Positions 9,920 to 19,303 of a stretch of 64,000 nt of DNA are shown in pieces; position 1 is the stretch's first letter, and each line of letters starts with the position of its first letter. Both the position numbers and the translations under genes were made by a program. The notes beneath the pieces are model-generated. The model made no database searches. It saw nothing but the letters and a program-made list of their open reading frames with translations, and was not told where the DNA came from. Origin of the DNA: Leptospira sp. (lineage in GTDB: Bacteria > Spirochaetota > Leptospiria > Leptospirales > Leptospiraceae); the NCBI GenBank assembly GCA_002786225.1, contig PEQN01000005.1, forward strand, positions 100,191-164,190. The letters run 5' to 3'.

Positions 9920-11920
9920 TTACTCCACTTTTTTAAAGTTAACTCTTCTATTTTTCGCTCTTCCTTGCTCTGTTGAATTTTCTTCAGCAGGTTGAGAATA
10001 GTAGTAAGCTTTTATTTTCATTCTATTTTCTGGAACACCCTTAGCTAGTAGATATTTTTTAACACTCTCTGCACGAGTTTGGCTCAATTTAATATTATAC
10101 TCTTTGGTTGCAACATTATCGGTATGTCCACCAATTTCAAGAATCTCTTTAGGATGAGCTAGCATATAACTTGCTAAAAGGTTTAACTTATTCTTATCTT
10201 CTGTGGATAATTCTGCTACATTCGTTGGGAAATATATAACAGCAGAAAATACTTCATCAATATCTTTTAACTTAGTCAAATACAATTTATTTGATTTGCC
10301 CACTAGATCAGGTAAATTCTTGAGTTCGAAGAAAAAGGTATCCGTTTTGTATCCTGTGGCTTGGGCTTGTAATTCGAAGTCCTCTTCCGGATATTGGATA
10401 ATATTATAAATCCCGTTATCTGAAGTCAGCTTTCTACCTTCTTTCAGTGTAGATGTGAATATTCTAATGTTAGAATTAACTATAGGCTCATCTGTCTTCT
10501 TATCATACACTCCGAATTCTATACCTTCAACCTTCGGTTGAATTGGTTTCATTTTCTCAAGAACTATTGTTTCATATCTGGACTTAGCTCGTCCAATATT
10601 TCCTCTTAAATCTAAACTAATTTCTGTGGGATAAAATCCTGGTGAGCTTACTTCAACTCTATATAATCTTCCTGTTTTAAGTATGGTTTCGAAATTTTTT
10701 ACCATATCCGCTTTGTTGATTGGTTTTAATTCTCCGCCGATGCGTGATGAAGTAATAACTTTGAAAGGCTTGGTTTCATCATAAATTTTCAATGTTGAGT
10801 CCAAGCCTATCATAATCTTCTCAGATCCATCTAACACCAGTCCGTTGAAAATAAAATCATATGATTTTCTCATATCATCTGGCATAGGTGATCGATAGAT
10901 ATCAAATTGTCCCAAACCACCTGGGCGATTAGATGCAAAATAAACCCAAAGATCATCAGAACTAACTGATATACCTTCATTATCGCTAAATCGATAATCA
11001 CTGAGTGGAATCTTGGGATCGTATCTATCCAAAGCACCAACTGAAGTTTCTGGTTCAAAAAACTGAGTATTGAAAGGAAAACCCAATTCAACAGGACTCT
11101 CAAAGCAATCTTGGCGGTAAGGTAGTATTAGCTTTTCAAAACCCTCTGTTCGGCAAATATCTGTCTCAAGCCAATTGGATCTAAGTAGTCTAAACTTCTT
11201 CTCAGTATCGTTACGATCGGAACTAAAGTATAAGGTTTCTCCGTCCCAATGAAAGCTTGGAGCTATCTCATTAAATGATGAATTGATTCTATTTCCAGCA
11301 TTGATTGGTTCAGACCATTTCTGATTGCGATTGTATCGAAATGAAATCCATAAATCAAATCCACCATAACCACCTGGACGATCTGAACTAAATACCAAGA
11401 TTTTACCATCCGGCGAAATAGCTGGCATTCTATCGTTAAAATTAGAATTAACTTCATTTAAATGAATAGGCGACTTCCAATTTTTGGAACCAGAAATTCT
11501 ATCCGTGAAATAAATATTTAATCCTTGGTAGCCATCTCGATTTTGTGATTTTAAAGATGTAAAATAAATTTCTTCCGGCTTGTCATCTTCAGGATTAAAG
11601 AGTATTGTGAAAAGTCCCTCAAAGGACTCAGAATTGAGTTCTGCAAAGTTCTCAGGCGACTTCCATTCAGGAAATTTAATGCGGTTAGGAAACATTTTAT
11701 TTTCAGAAATCCAAATATCCATTCCGCCTTTACCGCCAGGCCGGTTGGATTGGAAAACCAAGTAATTGCCTTTAGGACTTATAACTGGATTGTATTCAAC
11801 ATTCTGAGTATTCAAAGGCTCCATGAATGGTCTGTGAGAATTTCTATCCTCAGAGAATAAAACGAAACTCAGAACAAAAAGTAAGAATATAGAAAATCCT
11901 AAGAATTTTGCATTCAACAT
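9920..11920 (-). CDS. PD40 beta-propeller / OmpA-like envelope protein
   Basis: A 666-residue exported protein. Residues 1-23 form a signal peptide. From about 40 to 330 there are repeated PD40/TolB-type blades with recurrent FSSDRPGG, FQSNRPGG and FASNRPGG motifs. About 460-540 look like a carboxypeptidase-regulatory-like beta domain. Residues about 550-666 are an OmpA C-terminal peptidoglycan-binding domain, with GGHTDN, LSQTRAESV and the final NRRV. It probably tethers the outer membrane or a surface complex to peptidoglycan. It is divergently transcribed from folP with 60 bases between the starts. Confidence 0.88.
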   Translation of the reverse strand: MLNAKFLGFSIFLLFVLSFVLFSEDRNSHRPFMEPLNTQNVEYNPVISPKGNYLVFQSNRPGGKGGMDIWISENKMFPNRIKFPEWKSPENFAELNSESFEGLFTILFNPEDDKPEEIYFTSLKSQNRDGYQGLNIYFTDRISGSKNWKSPIHLNEVNSNFNDRMPAISPDGKILVFSSDRPGGYGGFDLWISFRYNRNQKWSEPINAGNRINSSFNEIAPSFHWDGETLYFSSDRNDTEKKFRLLRSNWLETDICRTEGFEKLILPYRQDCFESPVELGFPFNTQFFEPETSVGALDRYDPKIPLSDYRFSDNEGISVSSDDLWVYFASNRPGGLGQFDIYRSPMPDDMRKSYDFIFNGLVLDGSEKIMIGLDSTLKIYDETKPFKVITSSRIGGELKPINKADMVKNFETILKTGRLYRVEVSSPGFYPTEISLDLRGNIGRAKSRYETIVLEKMKPIQPKVEGIEFGVYDKKTDEPIVNSNIRIFTSTLKEGRKLTSDNGIYNIIQYPEEDFELQAQATGYKTDTFFFELKNLPDLVGKSNKLYLTKLKDIDEVFSAVIYFPTNVAELSTEDKNKLNLLASYMLAHPKEILEIGGHTDNVATKEYNIKLSQTRAESVKKYLLAKGVPENRMKIKAYYYSQPAEENSTEQGRAKNRRVNFKKVE

Positions 11921-11980
11921 GTCTTGGTCTAATTATCGGAAATTATTGGAATTTTCTGTCGAGTATTTCTTACTGGCTGT

Positions 11981-12820
11981 ATGCGGAACTGCGAGATCCT
12001 AGGAATTTTAAACCTTACACATGATTCCTTCTCGGATGGGGGTAAATACCTGAATTCTGATGATGCAATTGTGCAAGCTATTCATCTCTGGGAGAATGGT
12101 GCAAATACCATTGATTTAGGAGCACAATCCTCAAATCCAGATGCTGAGACCATTTCCGAAGAAGTAGAATGGTCTAGGCTAGAAAAAGTAATTCTTGCAA
12201 TAAAAGAAAATTTTTCAAACAAACATGAGCGACCTAAAATTTCTATTGATAGCTTTAAGCCAGGAATTCTGAAAAAAGCACTTGAATACAAAATCGATTA
12301 TTGGAATGATATCACAGCTTTAGCAGATGATGAATGCATTCAAATCTTAGAATCTTCGAATACCATTCCCAATCTTATCTTAATGTATTCTCATTCCCAA
12401 ACCTATAAGGCAGAGAGAAAGTCTCATCTTAAGATGGATACTATCATAGATACAATTTGTACTTTTTTTGATGCAAAAAGAAAATTCTTACTAGCACGAG
12501 GGATACCTGAAGATAAATTAATTTTTGATCCTGGTATGGGATTTTTCCTAGGAGAAGATCCTAATTTAAGCTATAAAATAATTAAAGATTTAGAAATACT
12601 TCGACAAGAGTTTCCCAAGTTGCTAATTTCTGTATCTAGGAAATCCTTTCTAACAGCAGCTATAGGCGCCGTTTCACCTAACCAAAGATCAAGTGCAACC
12701 TTAGCCGCTGAAATTGTCTGCTACCAAAAAGGTGTTGACTTCATACGAACCCACGAACCTAAACAACTTAAGCAAGCCATAGAGGTTCTAAGTAAGATTC
12801 AAAATTTAGGATTCTACTAA
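11981..12820 (+). CDS. folP: Dihydropteroate synthase, Sul-like
   Basis: A TIM-barrel enzyme of 279 residues that joins 6-hydroxymethyl-dihydropterin pyrophosphate and p-aminobenzoate in folate synthesis. Key blocks are GILNLTHDSFSDGG (8-21), DLGAQSSNPDA (45-55), the IDSF block near 87, DPGMGFFLG (183-191), SVSRKSFL (217-224) and IRTHEP near 254. These match the mobile sulfonamide-resistance enzymes Sul1/Sul2 as I remember them, and not the usual GGESTRPG and DPGIGFGK forms of housekeeping FolP. The length is close to Sul1/Sul2. It may be both the native folate enzyme and intrinsically sulfonamide-tolerant. Its 3' end overlaps the convergent gene by 15 bases. Confidence 0.9.
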   Translation: MRNCEILGILNLTHDSFSDGGKYLNSDDAIVQAIHLWENGANTIDLGAQSSNPDAETISEEVEWSRLEKVILAIKENFSNKHERPKISIDSFKPGILKKALEYKIDYWNDITALADDECIQILESSNTIPNLILMYSHSQTYKAERKSHLKMDTIIDTICTFFDAKRKFLLARGIPEDKLIFDPGMGFFLGEDPNLSYKIIKDLEILRQEFPKLLISVSRKSFLTAAIGAVSPNQRSSATLAAEIVCYQKGVDFIRTHEPKQLKQAIEVLSKIQNLGFY

Positions 12821-13315
12821 TTCTTCTGAAGAAACAAATTGAATGTTAGCTTCTTTGAAAAGTTTGGAACCAAGTATATTAGAATGTTCTGATGAAACAA
12901 TCTCTTGTTCTTTCAGAATGTCAGCCCAGATTCTAAAATAAAGAATGGCATCATTCTTGTTATTTCTTTCCAAGAAATTTCTATTGTCTGGTAGACGTTT
13001 CAGAATTTTTGGATCATCTAAGTGCTCCAAGTAACGGATCTCATCCTGAGAAAGCCCAGCATTTAATAAACTCTCAATTAAACTATTCATTTCAATTCCT
13101 GTTGTAGGACAATAGTCATTTGCAAGTTCAGTCCATTCTCCTGTAGGATGAAGGGCAATTCTATGGATGTAATCTGGAGAGAATTGTGTGATTGTTTGGA
13201 TTAAGTGTCCGCAATTGCATTTTCCTAAATGCCCCCAGGAATAATCTGCTCCACTCTCTAATCGATCAGCAGTTTTTGTTAGAAAATCAATTAATTGAAT
13301 CTTTGTTTCCTTCAT
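12806..13315 (-). CDS. Conserved hypothetical protein with Cys cluster
   Basis: A soluble protein of 169 residues from the chosen start; I do not recognise the family. The open frame extends to 13354, but the ATG at 13315 is preceded by GAGAGGG at good spacing and is preferred. It has a GKCNCGHL motif and a later DYCPTTG, which could bind metal, and an acidic helical C-terminus. It converges on folP with a 15-base overlap. No function is proposed. Confidence 0.6.
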   Translation of the reverse strand: MKETKIQLIDFLTKTADRLESGADYSWGHLGKCNCGHLIQTITQFSPDYIHRIALHPTGEWTELANDYCPTTGIEMNSLIESLLNAGLSQDEIRYLEHLDDPKILKRLPDNRNFLERNNKNDAILYFRIWADILKEQEIVSSEHSNILGSKLFKEANIQFVSSEELVES

Positions 13316-13419
13316 TGGGTACCCTCTCATTTTCTCGAGTGTTATAAATTCCATTCTCTACAAATTATTAGACATGATTTTAAAACTACAATTTTGAAAA
13401 TATTTTGGCAATAAGAATT

Positions 13420-13911
13420 CTAGTTCTTTAGCTTTAGTTTCTTAGATAATTCTCGCATGGATTCAATTCGTATTTTTGCATTTTCGAATCTACGAGCTTC
13501 ATCAGGGGTTTGAGGCAGCAATCTGGGAACATGAGAGGGACGTTTATTTGCGTCCAAGGCTACAAATGTCAAATAAGCAGTAGTGGCACGCACTACCTTA
13601 TTGTTGTATGGATCTTCTTTGGTTACCTGGACACCAATTTCCATGGAAGATTTACCTGCATAGTTCACAGAACCTTTGAGCACAACATGATCACCAACAT
13701 TTATAGGAGTAATAAACGTTAGTCGATCTACACTAGCAGTCACCGATTCCTTCCCGCAATGCCTTTGTGCAACCATAACAGCAACCATATCTATCCAAGA
13801 CATTATGACACCTCCAAAGGCTGTTCCATAATGATTTGCATGATCGGGCATCACTATATAACGAGTAACAACTTGGCTTTCTTGTGGTGTTTTGCTTAGA
13901 ATCTCATCCAT
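13420..13911 (-). CDS. Acyl-CoA thioesterase (hotdog fold)
   Basis: A single-domain hotdog protein of 163 residues resembling the YciA/BACH acyl-CoA hydrolases, which release fatty acids from acyl-CoA in the cytoplasm. The N-terminal MPDHANHYGTAFGGVIMSWID segment carries the conserved Asn/His and GG motif before the central helix. A SVDRLTF strand and GDHV turn follow. The last 30 residues form a basic helix. It stands alone between an unknown gene and the efflux pump terminator. Confidence 0.85.
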   Translation of the reverse strand: MDEILSKTPQESQVVTRYIVMPDHANHYGTAFGGVIMSWIDMVAVMVAQRHCGKESVTASVDRLTFITPINVGDHVVLKGSVNYAGKSSMEIGVQVTKEDPYNNKVVRATTAYLTFVALDANKRPSHVPRLLPQTPDEARRFENAKIRIESMRELSKKLKLKN

Positions 13912-13980
13912 ATTTCATAGACTAAGAGATTAGCCTAAGCAGTCTAGTGATTTCGAAAACTACAGGTAAGCTTATGAATG

Positions 13981-14009
13981 AAAAAAGCCAAAGTTTTAAG
14001 TCCTTTGGC
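13981..14009 (-). terminator. Rho-independent terminator of the RND-TolC gene
   Basis: Arms GCCAAAG (13987-13993) and CTTTGGC (14003-14009) form a 7-bp hairpin with a 9-base loop. Read on the minus strand, six T follow directly (A run at 13981-13986 on plus). It lies 41 bases after the stop codon of the efflux gene. Confidence 0.75.
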
Positions 14010-14049
14010 CAAAATTCTCGAATTTTAAATTGGATGATGTGCTTAAGGT

Positions 14050-17000
14050 TTAATCAATTTCTAATTTACCAATAGAATATTTATATCCTATCTTTGCCCG
14101 AATTACTTCCCATTCATTTAAGCTTAAATTCTGTTCTGCTTGTAAATATCGATCTTGAATTTCATAGTATGTAGAAAAGGATGATCTACCTGAATTACTT
14201 CTTTGTCTTTCTGCAATTTTCTTTCTATTGATGAGTTCTAACTCTTGATTCAAATTTTCTAAGTTGGAACTTTCAACTTGCAGTCTACCTTTCCAATCCA
14301 TTTTAGATATTTCAATATTCCTTGTAGCATCTAAATACTGTTCGTTCATAGCATTAATTTCTTCTTCTTTTTGCCTTACCTTGGAACCTCTGATACCTCC
14401 ATCAAAAAGAGTCCATTTGGCACCAACAGTTAACTGAGAATAAGAAAAAGGATTTAAATTTGCTTGGTCAGAATAGATCAGATTTCCTTTTGCATATACT
14501 TCTGGTAAAATCTCCGCTTCGATTGCAGTTTTTTCTTTCGCTAATGCATCTATTTGAAGTCGGAATGCTTCAAGGTCCTCCCTCAATATTTTCTGATTCT
14601 CAGATTCTTCTTGTATAGGCAATTTCACAAAAGGTACAGATTCTACGATTGGTTCTATGGGAGTATCTCGTCCTAGAAGTCTTCCCAGATTCATAGCACA
14701 GACATTGTATTGGTTGTTCAGGGTTTGTTCGGCTCGCTCTAAAGCTTTCAAAGAAGTGTCGACTTTTAGTTGGTCTATCTCTTTTGCCTTGCCATTCGAT
14801 ACAAGTCTGTTAATCTCTTTGGATAAAGATTTTAGATTTATTTTTCTAGCTTCTATACTGTTGATTCTAATTTTTAAACCTGCACAATCAATATAGGCTA
14901 AGGTCGCATTGAATTGAGAACTTTTGGCCTCCCAAATGGCTTTCTTTCTTGCAGCTTCGGCAAGCATTTCTACAGAGGGAAGCAAATGATTCATATTCTT
15001 TGCATTCCAAAGAGGTTGGTACAATTCCAAACCGGTTTGATTGAAACTCCTATTTCCAAAGTTATTATTCCCTAAGGCAGTTTCTAAATATATATCCTTA
15101 TCACGTTGAACACGTTCACCATAAATCCCGATTTTTGGAATATAACTAGCGCTATTGATTTCTTTAATTCCTTCTCGAGCTTGGGCAGCTTTATGATAGG
15201 CGGCTTTGGCTTGTGATGAATTTTTCGCCTCTTCCATCACTTGCATTAAGGACATTTTGGAACTATTTTGGCTTCCAATTTTAATTGGAATTTGATTTTG
15301 ATTTAAGTTTATTTCTGTTTGAATGGTTTGATCTTCAGAAAATAATGAATTTATATTAGCTGAAAAAAAGAATATCATAGTAAAAACTCCTAGGATTGTA
15401 TTTTGCTTTAACTTGCTAGTTTTAGGTTTAATGTTTTTCGATTTATCCTCATTTGAGTAAAAAACCAAAAACAATTTAGGAATTATAAAAAGTGTAGAAA
15501 CTGAGGATACAAATAATCCCGAAACCATAGCCCATGCAAAGGGAGGCCATAAGGTTGAAGAAGAAAAACCAAGTGGTATCATACCAAGGATGGTTGACCC
15601 TGAAGTCAATAGAATTGGCCTAAGTCTAGAACTAACACCTATTTCAATTGCTTCTTGGGGCGTTTTTCCTTCAGCAATAGAAGATGTAAATTTATCAATT
15701 AGAATAATACCATTGTTTACAGCTATTCCAATTAATGCAAATAAGGCGAGTAAAGGTAGAAAGCCAAATGGTTGACGAGAAATCACCAAGCCAGGAATCA
15801 TTCCCAAAAATGCTGTTGGAACGGTAGTTAGGATAATCAATACCAATCTATAACTATTGAATTGCAACATCAATGTAGCAAGAAGTATAGTCATTCCTAT
15901 TGGTAAAGTCTGCATTAAAGCAGAGTTCGATTCTTGGCTATTTCCTTGCTCGCCATCAAATTCGTAATCTTCACCTGGCTTCAAACCATTTTCAATCAAT
16001 TTATCATTCAAATAACTAACATACTTACTTGGGTTTGTACCCTTAGTCAAATCTACCATCATAGATACATAGGATTTACGATTGTAGAGAGTATGAATTG
16101 CCTCATTTGATTCGATCTTTTGCTTTGTTATTTGATTTGCAGGGATAGCTCTTTCCGAAGTTTGAATTACAACTGATTTTTCTAGGTCTTGGATACTTGT
16201 TTTTTCTTTACTCTCAGAGGTAATTTTTATTGGGATACTTTCTTTGCCAGTTTTAAAAAAACCTGCAGGTATACCATATGTTGATTTCAGTAGAGAAAAA
16301 GAAACATCCTTTCGAGTTCCACCTAATTCACCTAACTCAGTATCATTGGTTTCAAAAAGTATCTTATCCTGTTCTCCTATAGATTCTGTCCATGCTAAAT
16401 CGATACCTTCCATTGTGCTCATTTCAACCGAAAATTCTTTTAGCTTTTCTTTCCAAAGTTCTTGTTCTTTATGATAAACTCTTAAAATTATAGAAGCCTC
16501 CATAGGTGGCCCTTGCTCTAAGCTCTTGATACGTATTCTTGCTCCAGTTTTTTCCGAAATTTCTCTAATTTCTTTTTCAAGAGTTAGAGGAAAAGTGTCC
16601 TTATCTGAAATTAAAAGCATTTGTGCCATATGAGGAGCGTTAGGCTTTTGAGGAAGGTTATAATAGAAGTAAGCAGTACTTCTTCCAATAAAAGAAGCTA
16701 TTCCCTTCAAACCTTCTAGACCTAAAAATTTGGATTCCAAGTCTTCAATAGTTCTTTTGGTTTTATTATAAGATGTGCCCTCAGGAAAGGAAACTTCCAT
16801 GATTGCTTGGTTTCTATCAGCAGATGGGAAAAATTTAAATTTTAACAATGGGAAACTTGCAAATACAAGAACAACAAATATCATTAAACTAAGATAGAGT
16901 GTTTTAGGTTTGTTTATAACAAATTGTACTATGGCACTACCTATTCTTTCTGATGCTGTTGAAGTATTTAAATTCTTCTTCTTAGCTTTCAAAAACTTCA

Positions 17001-18459
17001 TAGATAAGGAAGGACTTAAAAAAATTGAAGCGAGGTAACTTACAATAAGGGAAATAATAACAATTTTGGGAATTGCTTCTGTAAATTCAGCAGATGTGTC
17101 ATTTGCTAGTGCCATAGGCAGAAAGGAAGCTATGGTAGTAATGGTCGACGAGAGCAATGGTATGCTAAATTCACGAATCGTTTCTATCCCTGCTTGCTTG
17201 GCAAGAAGTCCTGCATCAATTTTTTCTTGAATGCTTTCAACGATTACAACAATATTATCTATTAATATACCAAAGGATAAAACAAAAGCAGCTATTGCTA
17301 TTTGATGAAGTATCCCACCTATGATTGCATAAATTGCAAATGCAATTAAAGAGATTACTGGAAGCATTACTGAAACTGCTAAACCAACTCTCATACCCAT
17401 AAAGAATATCATAAAGATAGAAAGTAAGCCTATAGATGAAAGCAGTGAGATAGATAAATCCGATAACCTTTGTTTAACATAGCTAGGTTGAGAGTTAATA
17501 ATAGTAATTTGTTTATCTATTCCATCCTCTAATGACTCATTTCTGTATTTTTCTATAGAAGCTTCGATTGATTCTCCAAATTTTCTAAGATCAATTCCTT
17601 TTTTAGATATCAATCCAAGACCAAAAACTTTCTTACCATTCCATCGCATCTCTTCATTTTCGGGAGAATTCAATTCTATTGCTACTTTAGCTAAAGATGA
17701 TACTGGTAGCGTATAACCATTGGTTGTTGCAATTCTAAAATTTTTTAGTTCTTCCACTTTTTCAAAAGCATTAGAAGCTTGGATATTAATTCTTTTGCCT
17801 TCTGTTTCTATGTAACCTGATGCTATTTGAGTATTGGCAAGAAGAATCTGTCCAAGAAATTGATTAACAGTTAATCCAGAATTTGCCAGTTTTTGTTCAT
17901 TGATTTGAATAGATACTTGTCTTCCTTCGGATCCTATTCTTCTGATTCGGGAAATATTGGGATTCTTTAGAAGTAGATTTTCTAGATCTAATAACCAATC
18001 TTGGCTATCCAAACTGGACGCATCAACAGAGATCAGCATAGCCTCTTGGTCAAGTTTTCTATCTAAATCAGGCTCCATCGCACCTTCAGGGAACACTTTG
18101 TACGCCTTATCTAAGGCTTCCTGTACTTCATCCCAGGATCTAGATATAAGTGAATCATCTTTGATACTAGCCTTGAACTCTACCCGAATTCCAGCAAAGC
18201 CTGATCGAATAGTAGTAGATAATTTTTCAATTGCATCGACCGAAGCAAGTTCCCTTTCGGTTTCTTCCACAACATACTTTTGGATTTGAGGAACAGATGC
18301 ACCTGGATAAATTAATTTAATGTATCCAAACCTAGGCTTCAACCTAGGGTCTTCTTCTTTGGGCACAGTGAACCATGATATCAAGCCTATTAAAGTTCCC
18401 GCAACTCCCAGCATCCAAAAAAATCTCGTTTTTGATAGTATCCAATCTGAAGTATTCAT
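14050..18459 (-). CDS. RND efflux permease fused to a TolC-family outer membrane factor
   Basis: One uninterrupted frame of 1469 codons. Residues 1 to about 1005 are a complete RND permease: N-terminal helix, porter domains, two six-helix bundles, and FGFLPLLALFALIGIAVNNG in the second half. The TM4 acidic pair is D401-N402, as in some subfamilies, and not Asp-Asp as in AcrB. After a short basic linker (KPKTSKLK), residues about 1017-1042 form a hydrophobic segment ending NSLFSED, like an internal signal peptide. Residues about 1060-1469 are a TolC-type protein with two helical repeats. The TolC half would have to cross the inner membrane and be cleaved to reach the outer membrane. No periplasmic adaptor gene adjoins it. 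A TetR gene is divergent. Confidence 0.88.
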   Translation of the reverse strand: MNTSDWILSKTRFFWMLGVAGTLIGLISWFTVPKEEDPRLKPRFGYIKLIYPGASVPQIQKYVVEETERELASVDAIEKLSTTIRSGFAGIRVEFKASIKDDSLISRSWDEVQEALDKAYKVFPEGAMEPDLDRKLDQEAMLISVDASSLDSQDWLLDLENLLLKNPNISRIRRIGSEGRQVSIQINEQKLANSGLTVNQFLGQILLANTQIASGYIETEGKRINIQASNAFEKVEELKNFRIATTNGYTLPVSSLAKVAIELNSPENEEMRWNGKKVFGLGLISKKGIDLRKFGESIEASIEKYRNESLEDGIDKQITIINSQPSYVKQRLSDLSISLLSSIGLLSIFMIFFMGMRVGLAVSVMLPVISLIAFAIYAIIGGILHQIAIAAFVLSFGILIDNIVVIVESIQEKIDAGLLAKQAGIETIREFSIPLLSSTITTIASFLPMALANDTSAEFTEAIPKIVIISLIVSYLASIFLSPSLSMKFLKAKKKNLNTSTASERIGSAIVQFVINKPKTLYLSLMIFVVLVFASFPLLKFKFFPSADRNQAIMEVSFPEGTSYNKTKRTIEDLESKFLGLEGLKGIASFIGRSTAYFYYNLPQKPNAPHMAQMLLISDKDTFPLTLEKEIREISEKTGARIRIKSLEQGPPMEASIILRVYHKEQELWKEKLKEFSVEMSTMEGIDLAWTESIGEQDKILFETNDTELGELGGTRKDVSFSLLKSTYGIPAGFFKTGKESIPIKITSESKEKTSIQDLEKSVVIQTSERAIPANQITKQKIESNEAIHTLYNRKSYVSMMVDLTKGTNPSKYVSYLNDKLIENGLKPGEDYEFDGEQGNSQESNSALMQTLPIGMTILLATLMLQFNSYRLVLIILTTVPTAFLGMIPGLVISRQPFGFLPLLALFALIGIAVNNGIILIDKFTSSIAEGKTPQEAIEIGVSSRLRPILLTSGSTILGMIPLGFSSSTLWPPFAWAMVSGLFVSSVSTLFIIPKLFLVFYSNEDKSKNIKPKTSKLKQNTILGVFTMIFFFSANINSLFSEDQTIQTEINLNQNQIPIKIGSQNSSKMSLMQVMEEAKNSSQAKAAYHKAAQAREGIKEINSASYIPKIGIYGERVQRDKDIYLETALGNNNFGNRSFNQTGLELYQPLWNAKNMNHLLPSVEMLAEAARKKAIWEAKSSQFNATLAYIDCAGLKIRINSIEARKINLKSLSKEINRLVSNGKAKEIDQLKVDTSLKALERAEQTLNNQYNVCAMNLGRLLGRDTPIEPIVESVPFVKLPIQEESENQKILREDLEAFRLQIDALAKEKTAIEAEILPEVYAKGNLIYSDQANLNPFSYSQLTVGAKWTLFDGGIRGSKVRQKEEEINAMNEQYLDATRNIEISKMDWKGRLQVESSNLENLNQELELINRKKIAERQRSNSGRSSFSTYYEIQDRYLQAEQNLSLNEWEVIRAKIGYKYSIGKLEID
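15376..15392 (-). promoter_or_regulatory. Possible internal ribosome-binding site and start inside the RND-TolC frame
   Basis: Within the fused frame, the minus strand carries TAGGAG (15392-15387) followed after 8 bases by an in-frame ATG (15378-15376, codon 1028). Translation from here would give the TolC part alone, starting MIFFFSAN, but with no basic residue before its hydrophobic core. The site may allow a second, separate product; it may also be chance. Confidence 0.35.
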
Positions 18460-18479
18460 AATTTGACAATAGACTCAAT

Positions 18480-18500
18480 AATGTTGTCACTGTCAACATT
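18480..18500. promoter_or_regulatory. TetR-type operator candidate
   Basis: A 21-base near-perfect palindrome with arms AATGTTG (18480-18486) and CAACATT (18494-18500). Three of the five remaining central positions outside the exact centre also pair in part. It sits 21 bases upstream of the RND-TolC start and 101 bases upstream of the divergent TetR start, as expected for a repressor controlling the pump. A TTGACA hexamer overlaps it on the minus strand (18497-18492). Confidence 0.6.
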
Positions 18501-18601
18501 TTTTATACCTTTGTAAATATTATTGTGGACATTTTTTTAATTTATACAACGCTCAGTAATGAAATGTTTACAGATTTAGAATTGGAACAATACTAGGCAT
18601 T

Positions 18602-19303
18602 ATGGCAAACAAAGTAGCGAAAAAGAAAAAAATTGAAAAGCCATCCAATAAAATTGGTAAAGGGGAAAAAGAACTTAAAATTAAGGAAAGAATCCTCAAA
18701 GAATGCCTAAAGATCATCACTGAAAAAGGAGCCAATTCCTTAAATATGCGCGAAGTTGCAAGAAATCTTAAAATTTCTCATGCAACACCTTATAGACATT
18801 TTGCGACAAAGGATGATGTTCTATCAGAGTTAGGTATTATGGGTTTCAGGATCTTCAACGAATTCCTAGAAAAAGATCTTCCCCTCCCTAGCACAAAGGA
18901 CGCAATCATACAGCGCTTCCATAAACTTAAAGAAAATTACATTTTGTTCGCTACTAAATACCCTGAATTGTATAACATCATCTTTAATACAAGACTTCCC
19001 GATAAGGAAGAATATCCAGAACTCATGGAAGTTGGGAGAAAAGCATTTTCTACTTTACTCAACCAAATGGCTGCTATGAAAGCCTCTGGTTTGATCGATG
19101 TTGAAGATATATTTCTTGCTTCTATTTTCACACATACCTTGATTCATGGAATGGTATCCATGCAGAACATAAATATGATAGAGGGTATGTGTAAGGGCTT
19201 TGGATATGAGAAAGACCTTCACCAAGGAATAGATGCTCTCTTAGCAAAGGCCTGGGGATTAGAACCAAAGTTATTTATGAAGCTAACGAAGGAACTTCAA
19301 TAA
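18602..19303 (+). CDS. TetR/AcrR-family transcriptional regulator
   Basis: A 233-residue regulator. A very basic 30-residue tail precedes the HTH (about 38-85), which has the family pattern NMREVAR...SHATPYRHF..KDDVL. The rest is an all-helical ligand/dimer domain resembling the TetR C-terminal class found with many AcrR-like repressors. It is divergent from the efflux fusion, with the palindrome at 18480-18500 between them, so it most likely represses that gene and perhaps itself. An AGG lies five bases before the ATG. Its tail overlaps the convergent pirin gene by 29 bases. Confidence 0.88.
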   Translation: MANKVAKKKKIEKPSNKIGKGEKELKIKERILKECLKIITEKGANSLNMREVARNLKISHATPYRHFATKDDVLSELGIMGFRIFNEFLEKDLPLPSTKDAIIQRFHKLKENYILFATKYPELYNIIFNTRLPDKEEYPELMEVGRKAFSTLLNQMAAMKASGLIDVEDIFLASIFTHTLIHGMVSMQNINMIEGMCKGFGYEKDLHQGIDALLAKAWGLEPKLFMKLTKELQ

